Of a stretch of 64,000 nucleotides of DNA, positions 8,296 to 16,095 are shown in pieces; within the stretch, counting starts at the first letter, position 1; each line of letters begins with the position of its first letter. The translations under genes and the position numbers were made by a program. The notes under the pieces were generated by a model, which did not search any database, was not told the DNA's origin, and saw nothing but the letters and a program-made list of their open reading frames with translations. Origin of the DNA: DAOUJH01 sp965116555 (lineage in GTDB: Bacteria; Chloroflexota; Dehalococcoidia; Lucifugimonadales; QGNO01); assembly GCA_965116555.1 (NCBI GenBank), contig OZ220698.1:1860001-1924000 (forward strand). The letters run 5' to 3'.

Positions 8296-8534
8296 TGGTC
8301 TACCTTCAGGAAATTCTCTTTTTTCTTGTGGATGATTCTATCTCGTATCACCGCCACCAGCAGGACGGCAAACCCAACCGGTACGGCAAGGAGGGCAAAG
8401 AGCACCAAGCCCGGCACGTCCTCGGCGGTCATGATAGCGTAAACCCACAAACCGCCTAGGATAACCAATCCGGCGGCGAGTATCCCTCCGCCTATCCATA
8501 AGAGAAGGCTGTTGCTACTCTCCAAACTTGCCAT
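8292..8534 (-). CDS. Small two-helix membrane protein (80 aa)
   Basis: ATG 8534 follows GGAGGA with a 6-nt spacing; an upstream in-frame start lacks such a site. The protein has two transmembrane helices (about 11-32 and 41-62) joined by a short acidic loop and a basic tail R-D-R-I-I-H-K-K-K-E-N. It is not recognised. It overlaps the YbjQ-like gene by 4 bp and forms a two-gene operon with it, so it may anchor or assist that protein. Confidence 0.7.
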   Translation of the reverse strand: MASLESSNSLLLWIGGGILAAGLVILGGLWVYAIMTAEDVPGLVLFALLAVPVGFAVLLVAVIRDRIIHKKKENFLKVDH

Positions 8535-8599
8535 CTGACTTCCTCCGTCGGCTGGGAATAGTATACTACCCTTCGATTCTTGCATACCACGAGGGATGT

Positions 8600-8609
8600 T
8601 ATACGTATA
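8600..8609. other. Palindrome TATACGTATA, second copy
   Basis: Sits between the bcp and small membrane-protein genes, about 65 bp upstream of ATG 8534. A different palindrome, TAGTATACTA, follows at 8559-8568. Identical to the core of the palindrome at 6345-6356. Confidence 0.35.
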
Positions 8610-8619
8610 GGCAGACTGC

Positions 8620-9081
8620 TCACGCCTTTACGGCTTTCAGCACCTCTTCCGCGTGACCAGAAGGTCTCACCTTGGGCCAGACCTTCTGGATCGTCCCCTC
8701 CTCATCTATGAGGAACGTCATACGCCTCATCCCCATCGTCGTCTTGCCCCAGACCGTTTTCTCGCCCCATGCACCGTAGGCCGTGGACACCGCCTTCTCA
8801 TCGTCCGACAGCAGCGGAAAATTGAGCCTGTACTTCTCAACGAACCGCCGGTGCGATTTCAGGCTGTCGGCGCTGACGCCCAGCACCTCTACGCCCGCCG
8901 CTCTCAGATCATCGTTGGCGTCGCGGAAGCTGCAGGCCTCCTTTACGCAGCCTGGAGTATCGTCCTTGGGATAGAAGTAGAGCACCACCTTCCTGCCGGC
9001 TGCATCCGCCAGCGAGATGGTCTCACCAGTGGAAGCCGGCAACGAGAAATGCGGTGCTTTGTCTCCTGGACTCAGGGTCAT
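8620..9081 (-). CDS. bcp: Thioredoxin-dependent peroxiredoxin (Bcp/PrxQ)
   Basis: 153 residues, the usual length. It reduces hydrogen peroxide and organic hydroperoxides in the cytosol using thioredoxin. The peroxidatic Cys45 lies in D-T-P-G-C-V-K-E-A-C and the resolving Cys50 five residues later, the atypical 2-Cys PrxQ spacing. Y-F-Y-P-K-D precedes the site, and W-G-E-K and M-R-R-M-T-F-L-I-D near the C-terminus are also family-typical. ATG 9081 follows AGGAGG. Confidence 0.95.
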   Translation of the reverse strand: MTLSPGDKAPHFSLPASTGETISLADAAGRKVVLYFYPKDDTPGCVKEACSFRDANDDLRAAGVEVLGVSADSLKSHRRFVEKYRLNFPLLSDDEKAVSTAYGAWGEKTVWGKTTMGMRRMTFLIDEEGTIQKVWPKVRPSGHAEEVLKAVKA

Positions 9082-9149
9082 CTATTGCCTCCTAGAAATT
9101 GCGCATTGTGAACGCTTTATCAACCTGTCAAGCGCCTGTGGCTAATGTA

Positions 9150-9764
9150 TCAGTCTCCCGCTAGCGCCATCCGCTTGTACTGTGCCGGCGCCGTAATGCC
9201 GCCGGACAGCACCAGGCTCATCGCCGTATCTATGGATAAGTCGGTATCGTAGACCTCTTCTACGGGAAGGATGGCCACCCAGCCCGAGTTGGGCATTGGG
9301 GCAGTGGGTATGTAGATTATGGCCATGCGTTTGTCAGGAGCCTCCTCTATGAAGCTGGTCAGGAAGCCCAGGGTCCACGCCCCTTTTCTGGGGTGCTCTA
9401 TGGCCACAACGCGCTTGAAACCCATATCGCTGCTGCCGGAGAAGGAGTCTATGAGTTTGCCCGCTGTGGAGTAGACGTTGCCAACTACGGGAATCCTGAG
9501 GAATCCTCCCTTCAACAGTTCAACCATTCGACGGCCCAGGACATTGGCAACCAGAAGACCCACCAGATAGATCAGTACCACAAGAAAGAGGAGGCCAAGC
9601 CCGGGAATCCTGCTGCCAAACGCCTCTTCCACCAACGGCTGCAATACTCCGTCTACTATGTCAAAGAGCAACTTCAGCACCATATAAGTAAGCACAACAG
9701 GTATCATGACAAAAAGGCCCCTGACAAAGGCTCTCCTCAAATGCCTGCCAATTCCCCTTCCCAT
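9150..9764 (-). CDS. DUF502 family membrane protein (204 aa)
   Basis: Two membrane helices (about 10-32 and 50-72) with the DUF502 features I-P-V-V-L-T-Y, G-L-L-x-A-N-V-L-G-R and R-I-P-V-V-G-N-V-Y-S-T-A-K-Q-like (here S-T-A-G-K), then a soluble beta-rich part with W-x-L-G-F-L-T and I-P-T-A-P-M-P-N-S-G-W. ATG 9764 has GGGGGTG 5 nt upstream. The function of the family is unknown; in many bacteria it is linked to membrane homeostasis. It has its own promoter (9800-9828). Confidence 0.9.
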   Translation of the reverse strand: MGRGIGRHLRRAFVRGLFVMIPVVLTYMVLKLLFDIVDGVLQPLVEEAFGSRIPGLGLLFLVVLIYLVGLLVANVLGRRMVELLKGGFLRIPVVGNVYSTAGKLIDSFSGSSDMGFKRVVAIEHPRKGAWTLGFLTSFIEEAPDKRMAIIYIPTAPMPNSGWVAILPVEEVYDTDLSIDTAMSLVLSGGITAPAQYKRMALAGD

Positions 9765-9799
9765 ATCGACACCCCCATTATTTAATCTGAGACACGTCA

Positions 9800-9828
9800 A
9801 GTATTTGGTCTACTGTAGTACATGTCAA
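9800..9828 (-). promoter_or_regulatory. Sigma-70-type promoter of DUF502 gene
   Basis: Minus strand TTGACA (9823-9828), a 17-bp spacer and AATACT (9800-9805). The predicted start is about 28 nt before ATG 9764. Confidence 0.65.
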
Positions 9829-9879
9829 CGTACCGGATTTGTTGGAGGAAATTGCTCCAAAATTGTTGCGCTCAGATGC

Positions 9880-9911
9880 TTGACATGCCCATACACCACC
9901 CGTGATAGACT
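9880..9911 (+). promoter_or_regulatory. Extended -10 promoter ahead of candidate RNA
   Basis: TTGACA at 9880-9885 and an extended -10, TG-A-TAGACT, at 9903-9911. The spacing of 20 bp is long for a -35/-10 pair, but the extended -10 may compensate. The 13-mer CCGTGATAGACTG is repeated exactly upstream of fumC (minus strand, 36670-36682). Confidence 0.5.
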
Positions 9912-9917
9912 GCGCTA

Positions 9918-10031
9918 GTCCTGAGCAACTGAGGACGAAGTGAGGCAGAAGCCGAAAGCCAGCATCAGGCAACTGTGAGGGCTGGAAGTTAATGCTAGCG
10001 GACGCTGAAGCTGCTCAGGATCTTTTCTTTT
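9918..10031 (+). ncRNA. Candidate structured RNA upstream of lutABC
   Basis: The predicted transcription start falls at the 5' arm of a long-range stem: TCCTGAGCA (9919-9927) pairs perfectly with TGCTCAGGA (10012-10020), and TCTTTTCTTTT follows at once. That gives a closed RNA of about 105 nt ending in a U-rich tract. Inside are CCAGC/GCTGG (9959-9963 with 9981-9985) and GGC-AGAA-GCC (9944-9953). GTCCT (9918-9922) can alternatively pair locally with AGGAC (9932-9936), which would open the long stem. It does not match the riboswitch or SRP/6S consensus I know. Either a free small RNA or a leader controlling lutA, 78 nt downstream. Confidence 0.45.
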
Positions 10032-10108
10032 GGTACCTACATTTCTTGCCACCTGTCCCGCTCCTCTGCTACCTTTTACCAAGATGATTTTGACGTAGGG
10101 GGTCTTGC

Positions 10109-10834
10109 TTGAAGGCTTCTCTATTTGTCACGTGCCTGGTAGATCAGTTCTTCCCTGAAGTGGGAGAGAGTGTTGTCAATGTTCTGCGCCGGCTAGGCGT
10201 GGAAGTGGACTTTCCCTCCGGCCAGACGTGCTGTGGCCAGCCTGCTTACAACTCAGGATTCACCAGCCGGACGTTGCCTCTAGCGGAACGCTTCATCAAG
10301 CTGTTCGCGGATAGCGAATACATCGTCGTGCCCTCCGGTTCCTGCGCCTCAATGCTCAAGACTTTCATCCCTGAAATGCTGAGCGGCCACCCCACTCTAG
10401 CCGAGCCTTCTCAAACCCTTTCAGAGCGTACTTATGAGTTCTCCCAGTTCTTGGTCAACGTCCTGGGCGTATCAAGGGTGGGCGCAAGCTACAACGGAAG
10501 GATCACCTATCACGCCTCTTGTCACCTGCTCCGTGAGCTGGGCGCTTCCACGGAAAGCCAGCAACTCATGCGGAGCGTTAAGGGGGCCCGCCTTGTTCCA
10601 CTTCAAGGCGAAGGCGAATGCTGCGGGTTTGGCGGGACGTTTGCCGTGAAGTACCCGGAGATCTCCGGGGCCATCCTGAATAGCAAGCTGGACCAGATAG
10701 AAAAAACGGGCGCCGATGCGGTCGTTGCCTGCGATTCCGGCTGCCTAATGCACATAGGCGGGGGTCTATCGCGGAGGAATATTAAGACCCAGCCAATGCA
10801 TCTGGCGCAGCTTCTCGATCACGAGGCCTCTTGA
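10109..10834 (+). CDS. lutA: LutA-like (Fe-S)-binding lactate utilization subunit
   Basis: 241 residues with the paired CCG domains of the LutA/GlpC family: T-C-C-G-Q-P-A-Y-N near residue 41 and E-C-C-G-F-G-G-T-F near residue 171. Each is preceded by its conserved Cys segment (G-S-C-A-S-M and Y-H-A-S-C-H-L). In the LutABC complex it carries Fe-S clusters for oxidation of L-lactate to pyruvate. TTG 10109 follows TAGGGGG with 7 nt spacing. Its TGA stop abuts the GTG start of lutB, so the two are coupled. Confidence 0.93.
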   Translation: MKASLFVTCLVDQFFPEVGESVVNVLRRLGVEVDFPSGQTCCGQPAYNSGFTSRTLPLAERFIKLFADSEYIVVPSGSCASMLKTFIPEMLSGHPTLAEPSQTLSERTYEFSQFLVNVLGVSRVGASYNGRITYHASCHLLRELGASTESQQLMRSVKGARLVPLQGEGECCGFGGTFAVKYPEISGAILNSKLDQIEKTGADAVVACDSGCLMHIGGGLSRRNIKTQPMHLAQLLDHEAS

Positions 10835-12283
10835 GTGCAAGTCAGATCTGAACAGTTCAAGGAGCTATCCCTTCAGGCGCTTGCCAGCCAGCAGGTACAG
10901 AGCTCCCTGTCCCGGGTCTCTGAAGGGTTCGACATGGCGCGCCGTAGAGCGGTGTCGGATCTGACGCCGGAGGTTTGGGAGGAGTACCGGGAGCAAGGCA
11001 GGCGCATCAAAGAGCACACCATTGCAAACCTGGACTACTACTTGGAGCTTCTAACCAATCGCGTCCAGCAAAACGGGGGAACCGTCCACTTTGCCCGCGA
11101 TTCTAAAGAGGCGACCGACATCATGCTGGAAGTGGCGCGCAGTCGAGGCGTAAAGCTGGCTACCAAGAGCAAGAGCATGGTCTCAGAGGAGATGGGGCTG
11201 AATCATGTCCTAGAAGACAACGGCATCGAACCCGTGGAAACAGACCTTGGCGAGTTCATACTGCAGCTATCCAACGAAACGCCGTTTCATCTCATTGCGC
11301 CCGCGCTTCACAAGTCCAAGGAAGAAGTTGGCGTCCTGTTCAACGAAAAGCTGGGCACGCGAAAGAAGGCCGGTATTCCCGCTCTCACCATCGCGGCAAG
11401 AAAAGCGCTTCGCAGTAAGTTCTTAGAAGCGGACATGGGTATAACAGGCGTGAATTTCGCCGTTGCGGAAACGGGGACAATTGCGCTATTCACCAATGAA
11501 GGCAATGGACGGTTGAGCACCTCCCTGCCCCGCATCCACGTCGCGCTGATGGGCATGGAAAAGGTGGTCCCCACCCTGGAGGACCTGTCTGTCATGCTCC
11601 GCCTGCTGCCCAGGGCAGCCACCGGGCAACGACTCACCTCTTACGTAACTCTCGTTTCCGGGCCGCGCCGTCCCGAAGATGAGGACGGGCCTGAGGAGTT
11701 CCACCTGGTGATTATGGACAACGGACGGAGCAATCTCCTGGCAGACCCCGAACTCCGGGAGGCTCTCAACTGCATCCGTTGCGGCGCCTGCCTCAACACC
11801 TGTCCTGTATACCAGAAGATAGGAGGACACGCCTATGGCTGGGTCTATCCCGGCCCTATAGGCTCCGTCCTGACCCCTGCCATGAACGGGCCGCGGCATG
11901 CCAATAACCTGCCCTTCGCCTCCACGCTTTGCGGAGCGTGTCGCGACGCATGTCCGGTCAAAATCAACATTCCAAGGATGCTGCTGAAGCTGCGGCAGGA
12001 CCTGAAGGAAGGCGACAAAGAGAACCGAAAGGCCACCTTCCTGGAACGGTTCGGCTTTGGGGTATGGAGCAGCATTGTTTCTTCAGAAGGGGCTCTGTCA
12101 AAATACAGGGCCATCGCCGCCCTGGCTCAGCGGCCGTTTGTCAAAGGCAGCCGCCTGCGAAGAATACCGCTGGCTCCATTCTCCAAGTGGACGCGCAACA
12201 GGGACTTCCCTCGCCTGGCGTCCAAGTCGTTCCACAAGGTATGGGAACAGAAGCTGAAACAGGGAGACAAAGAGACCCACTGA
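10835..12283 (+). CDS. lutB: LutB-like iron-sulfur lactate utilization subunit
   Basis: 482 residues. A LUD domain spans roughly 60-290 (G-I-T-G-V-N-F-A-V-A-E-T-G-T and S-T-S-L-P-R-I-H-V-A-L motifs). A ferredoxin-like pair follows: C-I-R-C-G-A-C-L-N-T-C-P near 312 and C-G-A-C-R-D-A-C-P near 366, each binding a 4Fe-4S cluster. GTG 10835 directly follows the lutA stop without a gap. Part of the LutABC complex for lactate oxidation. The last 80 residues are basic and family-typical. Confidence 0.95.
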   Translation: MQVRSEQFKELSLQALASQQVQSSLSRVSEGFDMARRRAVSDLTPEVWEEYREQGRRIKEHTIANLDYYLELLTNRVQQNGGTVHFARDSKEATDIMLEVARSRGVKLATKSKSMVSEEMGLNHVLEDNGIEPVETDLGEFILQLSNETPFHLIAPALHKSKEEVGVLFNEKLGTRKKAGIPALTIAARKALRSKFLEADMGITGVNFAVAETGTIALFTNEGNGRLSTSLPRIHVALMGMEKVVPTLEDLSVMLRLLPRAATGQRLTSYVTLVSGPRRPEDEDGPEEFHLVIMDNGRSNLLADPELREALNCIRCGACLNTCPVYQKIGGHAYGWVYPGPIGSVLTPAMNGPRHANNLPFASTLCGACRDACPVKINIPRMLLKLRQDLKEGDKENRKATFLERFGFGVWSSIVSSEGALSKYRAIAALAQRPFVKGSRLRRIPLAPFSKWTRNRDFPRLASKSFHKVWEQKLKQGDKETH

Positions 12284-12290
12284 GCAAACC

Positions 12291-13046
12291 ATGACGGGCA
12301 CATCCAGACATAAGTTCATCACCGGCGTGCAAGAAGCCCTGGGACGCAACGGAACTTCAGAGCGGCCGGACTACCACCTCCTTAAGACTAGGCGAGAGAT
12401 ACAACGGCAGAAGGTTGTAACCATAGAGGCGCGCGCTCAGGCACGTCGCACCGAGCTGTTGGAACGGCTGGCCCAGTCCGCTTTCAATGCCGGATGGAAC
12501 GTGCTCAGAGCCGCAACCACGGAGGAAGCCACCGAATACATTCTATCCATAGCCAGAGAACAGGAGGCCGGGCTGGTCGTACGCTCCGCACACGAGGTAT
12601 TCCATCGTCTGCCCATAGAGGATGCCCTGGCTAAACATGGCGCCCGTCTCACCGTGGCCACGGCAAGAGAAGAGTCGTCACGCGAGCAGCTCCGGAACGA
12701 AATAGCACGGGCCGACATAGGCATTACAGGCGTGGACTACGCCATAGCCGAGACCGGCACGTGCGCATTGGTGCCCCGCCAGGGGGTGAGCCGCCTTGTA
12801 TCTGTGCTTCCCCCGGTACATATCGCCGTTATCGAGGCGCACCAGGTCTATGAGACCCTGGACGACCTGTTCGCTTTACGGCGCTTGGCCTTTATGGAAG
12901 GACAAGGCGACATGGGAAGCTACCTCAGTCTAATCACCGGGCCCAGTCGTACTGCGGACATAGAACAAACCCTGGTCACGGGAGTGCATGGCCCAATGGT
13001 AGTCCACATGGTCATCCTGGAAACTCCCGAGGCCGCCGGTCTCTAG
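12291..13046 (+). CDS. lutC: LutC-like LUD-domain lactate utilization subunit
   Basis: 251 residues consisting of an N-terminal helical region and a LUD domain with I-G-I-T-G-V-D-Y-A-I-A-E-T-G-T and L-P-P-V-H-I-A-V-I. It completes the lutABC operon, 7 bp after lutB. Its last four bases overlap the end of the convergent glycerate kinase gene (CTAG shared by both stops), and no terminator fits between them. Confidence 0.93.
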   Translation: MTGTSRHKFITGVQEALGRNGTSERPDYHLLKTRREIQRQKVVTIEARAQARRTELLERLAQSAFNAGWNVLRAATTEEATEYILSIAREQEAGLVVRSAHEVFHRLPIEDALAKHGARLTVATAREESSREQLRNEIARADIGITGVDYAIAETGTCALVPRQGVSRLVSVLPPVHIAVIEAHQVYETLDDLFALRRLAFMEGQGDMGSYLSLITGPSRTADIEQTLVTGVHGPMVVHMVILETPEAAGL

Positions 13047-14176
13047 GAGAATCCTCTCTCGTATCTCCTTACCACTCGCTCCGCAGCCCCTGCCACCAGT
13101 TCATCGGCGCGCTGCATCGCCTCATCCAAGGGGAGGTCAGGCGGCGCGGCGCTTTCAACGCTGTTGATTCCATGTTCAAGCACTGCTTGATGTCCCTCTC
13201 CCAGCGAACCCGCCACCGCGACAGCAGGCAAGCCCAGCTTCCTGGCGCGCTGGGCCACGACGATGGGCGCTTTGTTGTAGACCGTTTGAGCATCCATTCT
13301 GCCCTCGCCAACGATGACCAGGTCCGCGACCTGCATATGTTCCTCTAGGTTGAGCGCGTCGCAGACCAGAGCCGCCCCGGACTCCAATTGCGCGCCCAAT
13401 AGAGCCACCAGTCCTCCGCCTGCGCCACCCGCGGCGCCAGCTCCGGGCAGGTGTGTCAGGTCAACTCCCAGGTCACGCTCCACTACTTCGGCAAAGTGTG
13501 CTAAGGCAGAATCTAACAGGCTAACCATTTCAGCCGTGGCGCCCTTTTGCGGCCCGTAAATCGCCGCCGCGCCCAGGGGCCCGCAGAGCGGGTTGTTGAC
13601 GTCGGCGGCCACTCTGATACGACATTCACCAAGCCGGTCGTCCATAGTGGCCATCTCTATGCGACTCAGATTCGACAAAGCAGCGCCCCCGAATCTCACC
13701 TGTTTCCCGTCGGAATCGGTAAGCCTGGCACCCAGTGCCTGCGCCATGCCTGCGCCGGCGTCGTTGGTGGCGCTGCCTCCAACTCCTATTATTATCTCGC
13801 GGCAACCTCTGTCCAATGCCTCCCTGATCAGTTCGCCGGTACCGTAGCTTGTAGTGATACGGGGATCGCGCCGTCCCGGAGGCACCAGCGCCAGTCCGGA
13901 AGCTCGCGCCATCTCGATAACCGCGGTTTTGCCGTCGGGCATCACACCCCATTGCGCCCTGACCGGCTCACCAAGCGGGCCCGTGACCTGCGCTTCAAAG
14001 CAACTGCCTGAAGTGCCCACCAGGGCTTCCAAAGTACCGTCGCCTCCATCGGCGACCGGCAGCAGCACAATCTCCGCATCGGGATACGCTCTGAGCACGC
14101 CCAGCTGTATGGCGCGGGCCGCTTCCATACCGCTGAGGCCGCCCTTGAAAGCCTGTGGGGCTATGACCACTTTCAT
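13043..14176 (-). CDS. Glycerate 2-kinase (GlxK/GarK family)
   Basis: 377 residues. The N-terminus M-K-V-V-I-A-P-Q-A-F-K-G and the P-V-A-D-G-G-D-G-T motif are diagnostic of the family; G-V-G-G-S-A-T-N-D-A-G-A-G-M and G-E-G-R-M-D-A-Q-T complete the site. It phosphorylates D-glycerate with ATP to 2-phosphoglycerate, feeding glycolysis. Placed beside lutABC it fits use of small hydroxy acids. There is no Shine-Dalgarno sequence: ATG 14176 lies 6 nt from a -10 box, so the mRNA is probably leaderless. Confidence 0.95.
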   Translation of the reverse strand: MKVVIAPQAFKGGLSGMEAARAIQLGVLRAYPDAEIVLLPVADGGDGTLEALVGTSGSCFEAQVTGPLGEPVRAQWGVMPDGKTAVIEMARASGLALVPPGRRDPRITTSYGTGELIREALDRGCREIIIGVGGSATNDAGAGMAQALGARLTDSDGKQVRFGGAALSNLSRIEMATMDDRLGECRIRVAADVNNPLCGPLGAAAIYGPQKGATAEMVSLLDSALAHFAEVVERDLGVDLTHLPGAGAAGGAGGGLVALLGAQLESGAALVCDALNLEEHMQVADLVIVGEGRMDAQTVYNKAPIVVAQRARKLGLPAVAVAGSLGEGHQAVLEHGINSVESAAPPDLPLDEAMQRADELVAGAAERVVRRYERGFS

Positions 14177-14182
14177 AGGTGT

Positions 14183-14191
14183 ATTATTGCA
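14183..14191 (-). promoter_or_regulatory. Extended -10 box abutting glycerate kinase start
   Basis: Minus strand TGC-AATAAT with 6 nt to the ATG, which would place transcription start on the A of the start codon. The -35 region is weak. Confidence 0.55.
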
Positions 14192-14244
14192 AATGTGCCT
14201 TCTGATACACTACTGCTCACTGTACACATTGGTGGAGGTCAACC

Positions 14245-14748
14245 ATAGATATTGATCTGGTTTTCTGGCGCCTGCTGCATATAGTTTCCGGTGTAATCTG
14301 GGCCGGAGTCTCCCTGTTCCTGGCTTTTGTTCTGGAACCGCGCCTGCGAGCGCTGGGACCCTCCGTACAGCATATGGTCATGCGCTCCATAGCAGGAGCC
14401 GTTGGAGTCACCTTTGCTTCCATGGGAACTATCAACATTGTATCCGGCATCGTTTTGATTTTTGTCCTGAGGGGCAATAGCCTGGACACACTGCACGAAA
14501 CGGGCTGGGGGCAGGCTATAAGCCTGGGACTGGTTACCACTGTGGCCGCTTATGTATTGAACCTGACGACCATACCCACCAATATCAAGATGCGGAAGAT
14601 GGGCAAGGCCATCCAGGGCCGCCAGCCAACCGGAGAGGAGATGGACGAAATCCAAGGTCTGTCCTCCCGGCTGAGGATATCGGGGCAGGTCACAGCCATC
14701 CTGCTGCTGATAGCAGTAGGTACGATGGCTGTCGCCAGGTTTGTTTGA
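14245..14748 (+). CDS. Four-helix membrane protein (DUF2269-like) with a non-standard start codon
   Basis: The coding frame clearly begins before the first in-frame ATG (14374): F-W-R-L-L-H-I-V-S-G-V-I-W-A-G and a full first helix lie upstream. This L-H-I-x-x-G-V-x-W-A-G pattern is typical of the N-terminus in small integral-membrane families such as DUF2269. GGTGGAGG at 14231-14238 is a strong ribosome site, but the codon at the proper distance is ATA (14245), with ATT at 14251; there is no ATG, GTG or TTG between 14221 and 14374. Starting at ATA gives 167 residues with four helices. Either a rare AUA/AUU start or a G-to-A error in the assembly. It ends 9 bp before the M20 gene, whose ribosome site overlaps its stop. 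Confidence 0.75.
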   Translation: MDIDLVFWRLLHIVSGVIWAGVSLFLAFVLEPRLRALGPSVQHMVMRSIAGAVGVTFASMGTINIVSGIVLIFVLRGNSLDTLHETGWGQAISLGLVTTVAAYVLNLTTIPTNIKMRKMGKAIQGRQPTGEEMDEIQGLSSRLRISGQVTAILLLIAVGTMAVARFV

Positions 14749-14757
14749 GGAGGCACG

Positions 14758-16086
14758 TTGTCAACCAGAGAGGAGATGAAGGCAAAGGTCAACGAGGTTA
14801 TCGACCAGCACGCCGCCGACCTGATAGATGTAGCGAAGCGGATCCTCGCTGGCCCGGAGCCGGGTTTCAGAGAGCAGAAAACGGCGCGCCTGGTTCAGGA
14901 AGAGTTCAACAAGCTGGAGCTTCCTCACAGGGACAATCTTGCCATTACCGGCGTCAAATCCTGGATGGAGGCAGGCTCTCCGGGGCCATCCGTAGCAGTC
15001 ATCGGCGAACTAGACTCCATGATAGTACCCGACCACCTCCAGGCTGACCCGGATACCGGAGCCGCCCATGCTTGCGGCCATCACTGCCAGATTGCAATGA
15101 TGCTCGGCGTGGCCACGGGTTTGCAGCTTTCCGGTGTGCTCAACCAGCTTGCGGGCAGACTGGTGTTCTTTGCCGTCCCCGCTGAGGAGTTGGTCGAAGT
15201 GGAGTTCCGCAACGGTATGCGGCGGGAAGGCAAGGTTGAGTTCATAGGCGGCAAGCCGGAGCTGGTGCGGCTGGGAGAGTTCGATGACGTCGACCTGGCA
15301 ATGATGACCCACACCACCAGCACGCCGGAGGACGGGCTGCTGGCCGCTTCCGGCACAAACAACGGGCTTGTGGTAAAGCACATTCAATACCTGGGAAGGG
15401 GCGCCCACGCCGGTGGATCGCCGCACATGGGTATCAACGCCCTCAACGCGGCAATGCTGGGGCTACAATCCATTCATGCTGTGCGGGAAACGTTCCAAGG
15501 CGCTGACACGGTGCGAGTACACCCTATTGTAACCCGGGGCGGCGATGCGGTGAGCGCAGTGCCTTCCGATGTCCGTCTGGAGACATTTGTGCGCGCCAGC
15601 AATGTAAGCGCTATCTTGAATTGGGACAGGAGGGTCGACCGCGCCCTACGCGCCGGAGCCATGGCGGTGGGTGCCAGGGTGAAAATCGACACCATCCCGG
15701 GCTACTTGCCGCTCAACATGAATCGGGAGATGATGGGCTTGTGGCGGGAAAACGCCGTTCGTCTCGTGAGCGAAGAGAACGTGAGCTTCACCGGTCACCG
15801 CACAGGGTCCACTGATATGGGCGACATCAGCCAGATTATTCCCGCAATCCATCCCTATGCGGGTGGCGTTACGGGGATTGGACATGGCGCCGATTACCTT
15901 GTCCAAGACTACACCAAAGCAGTGATCAACCCCGCCAAAGCCATGGCCATGACCGTAGTGGATTTGCTTGCGGACGGGGCTTCCCTTGCAAAGGACGTTC
16001 TGAACAAAGCCAAGCTGCCCTATGAGAAGGAGTCCTACCTCAAACTAATGCGCTCCTTCTCAAGGAGCGAGGATTTCGCCGAGTAG
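14758..16086 (+). CDS. M20-family amidohydrolase/peptidase
   Basis: 442 residues; TTG 14758 follows GAGGAGG. The metal site motifs of the M20 (AbgB/aminoacylase-like) family are visible: G-E-L-D-S-M near 82, A-H-A-C-G-H-H-C-Q near 103, A-E-E-L near 142 and H-T-T-S near 183, followed by the dimerisation domain with G-A-H-A-G-G-S-P-H-M-G-I-N-A-L-N-A. The canonical H-x-C-G-H-D/N has His instead. It probably hydrolyses an N-acyl amino acid or aminobenzoyl-glutamate-like amide in the cytosol; the substrate is not assignable. It lies in a chain with the membrane gene upstream and the CoA-transferase 9 bp downstream, apparently one operon. Confidence 0.85.
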   Translation: MSTREEMKAKVNEVIDQHAADLIDVAKRILAGPEPGFREQKTARLVQEEFNKLELPHRDNLAITGVKSWMEAGSPGPSVAVIGELDSMIVPDHLQADPDTGAAHACGHHCQIAMMLGVATGLQLSGVLNQLAGRLVFFAVPAEELVEVEFRNGMRREGKVEFIGGKPELVRLGEFDDVDLAMMTHTTSTPEDGLLAASGTNNGLVVKHIQYLGRGAHAGGSPHMGINALNAAMLGLQSIHAVRETFQGADTVRVHPIVTRGGDAVSAVPSDVRLETFVRASNVSAILNWDRRVDRALRAGAMAVGARVKIDTIPGYLPLNMNREMMGLWRENAVRLVSEENVSFTGHRTGSTDMGDISQIIPAIHPYAGGVTGIGHGADYLVQDYTKAVINPAKAMAMTVVDLLADGASLAKDVLNKAKLPYEKESYLKLMRSFSRSEDFAE

Positions 16087-16095
16087 GAGGCACGT

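Noticed and set aside
9929..9957. Hammerhead ribozyme core (CTGAGGA ... GAAA) inside the lut leader RNA
   Set aside because: The CUGANGA and GAAA elements are present in order, but the segment between them cannot form stem II next to both, and no NUH cleavage site adjoins the closing stem. Most likely coincidence.
9961..10000. TPP-riboswitch-like fragment (CTGG..TTAATGC..AGCGGA)
   Set aside because: The resemblance is limited to part of one arm; the CUGAGA core and the closing stem of THI elements are absent, and the downstream genes have no link to thiamin.
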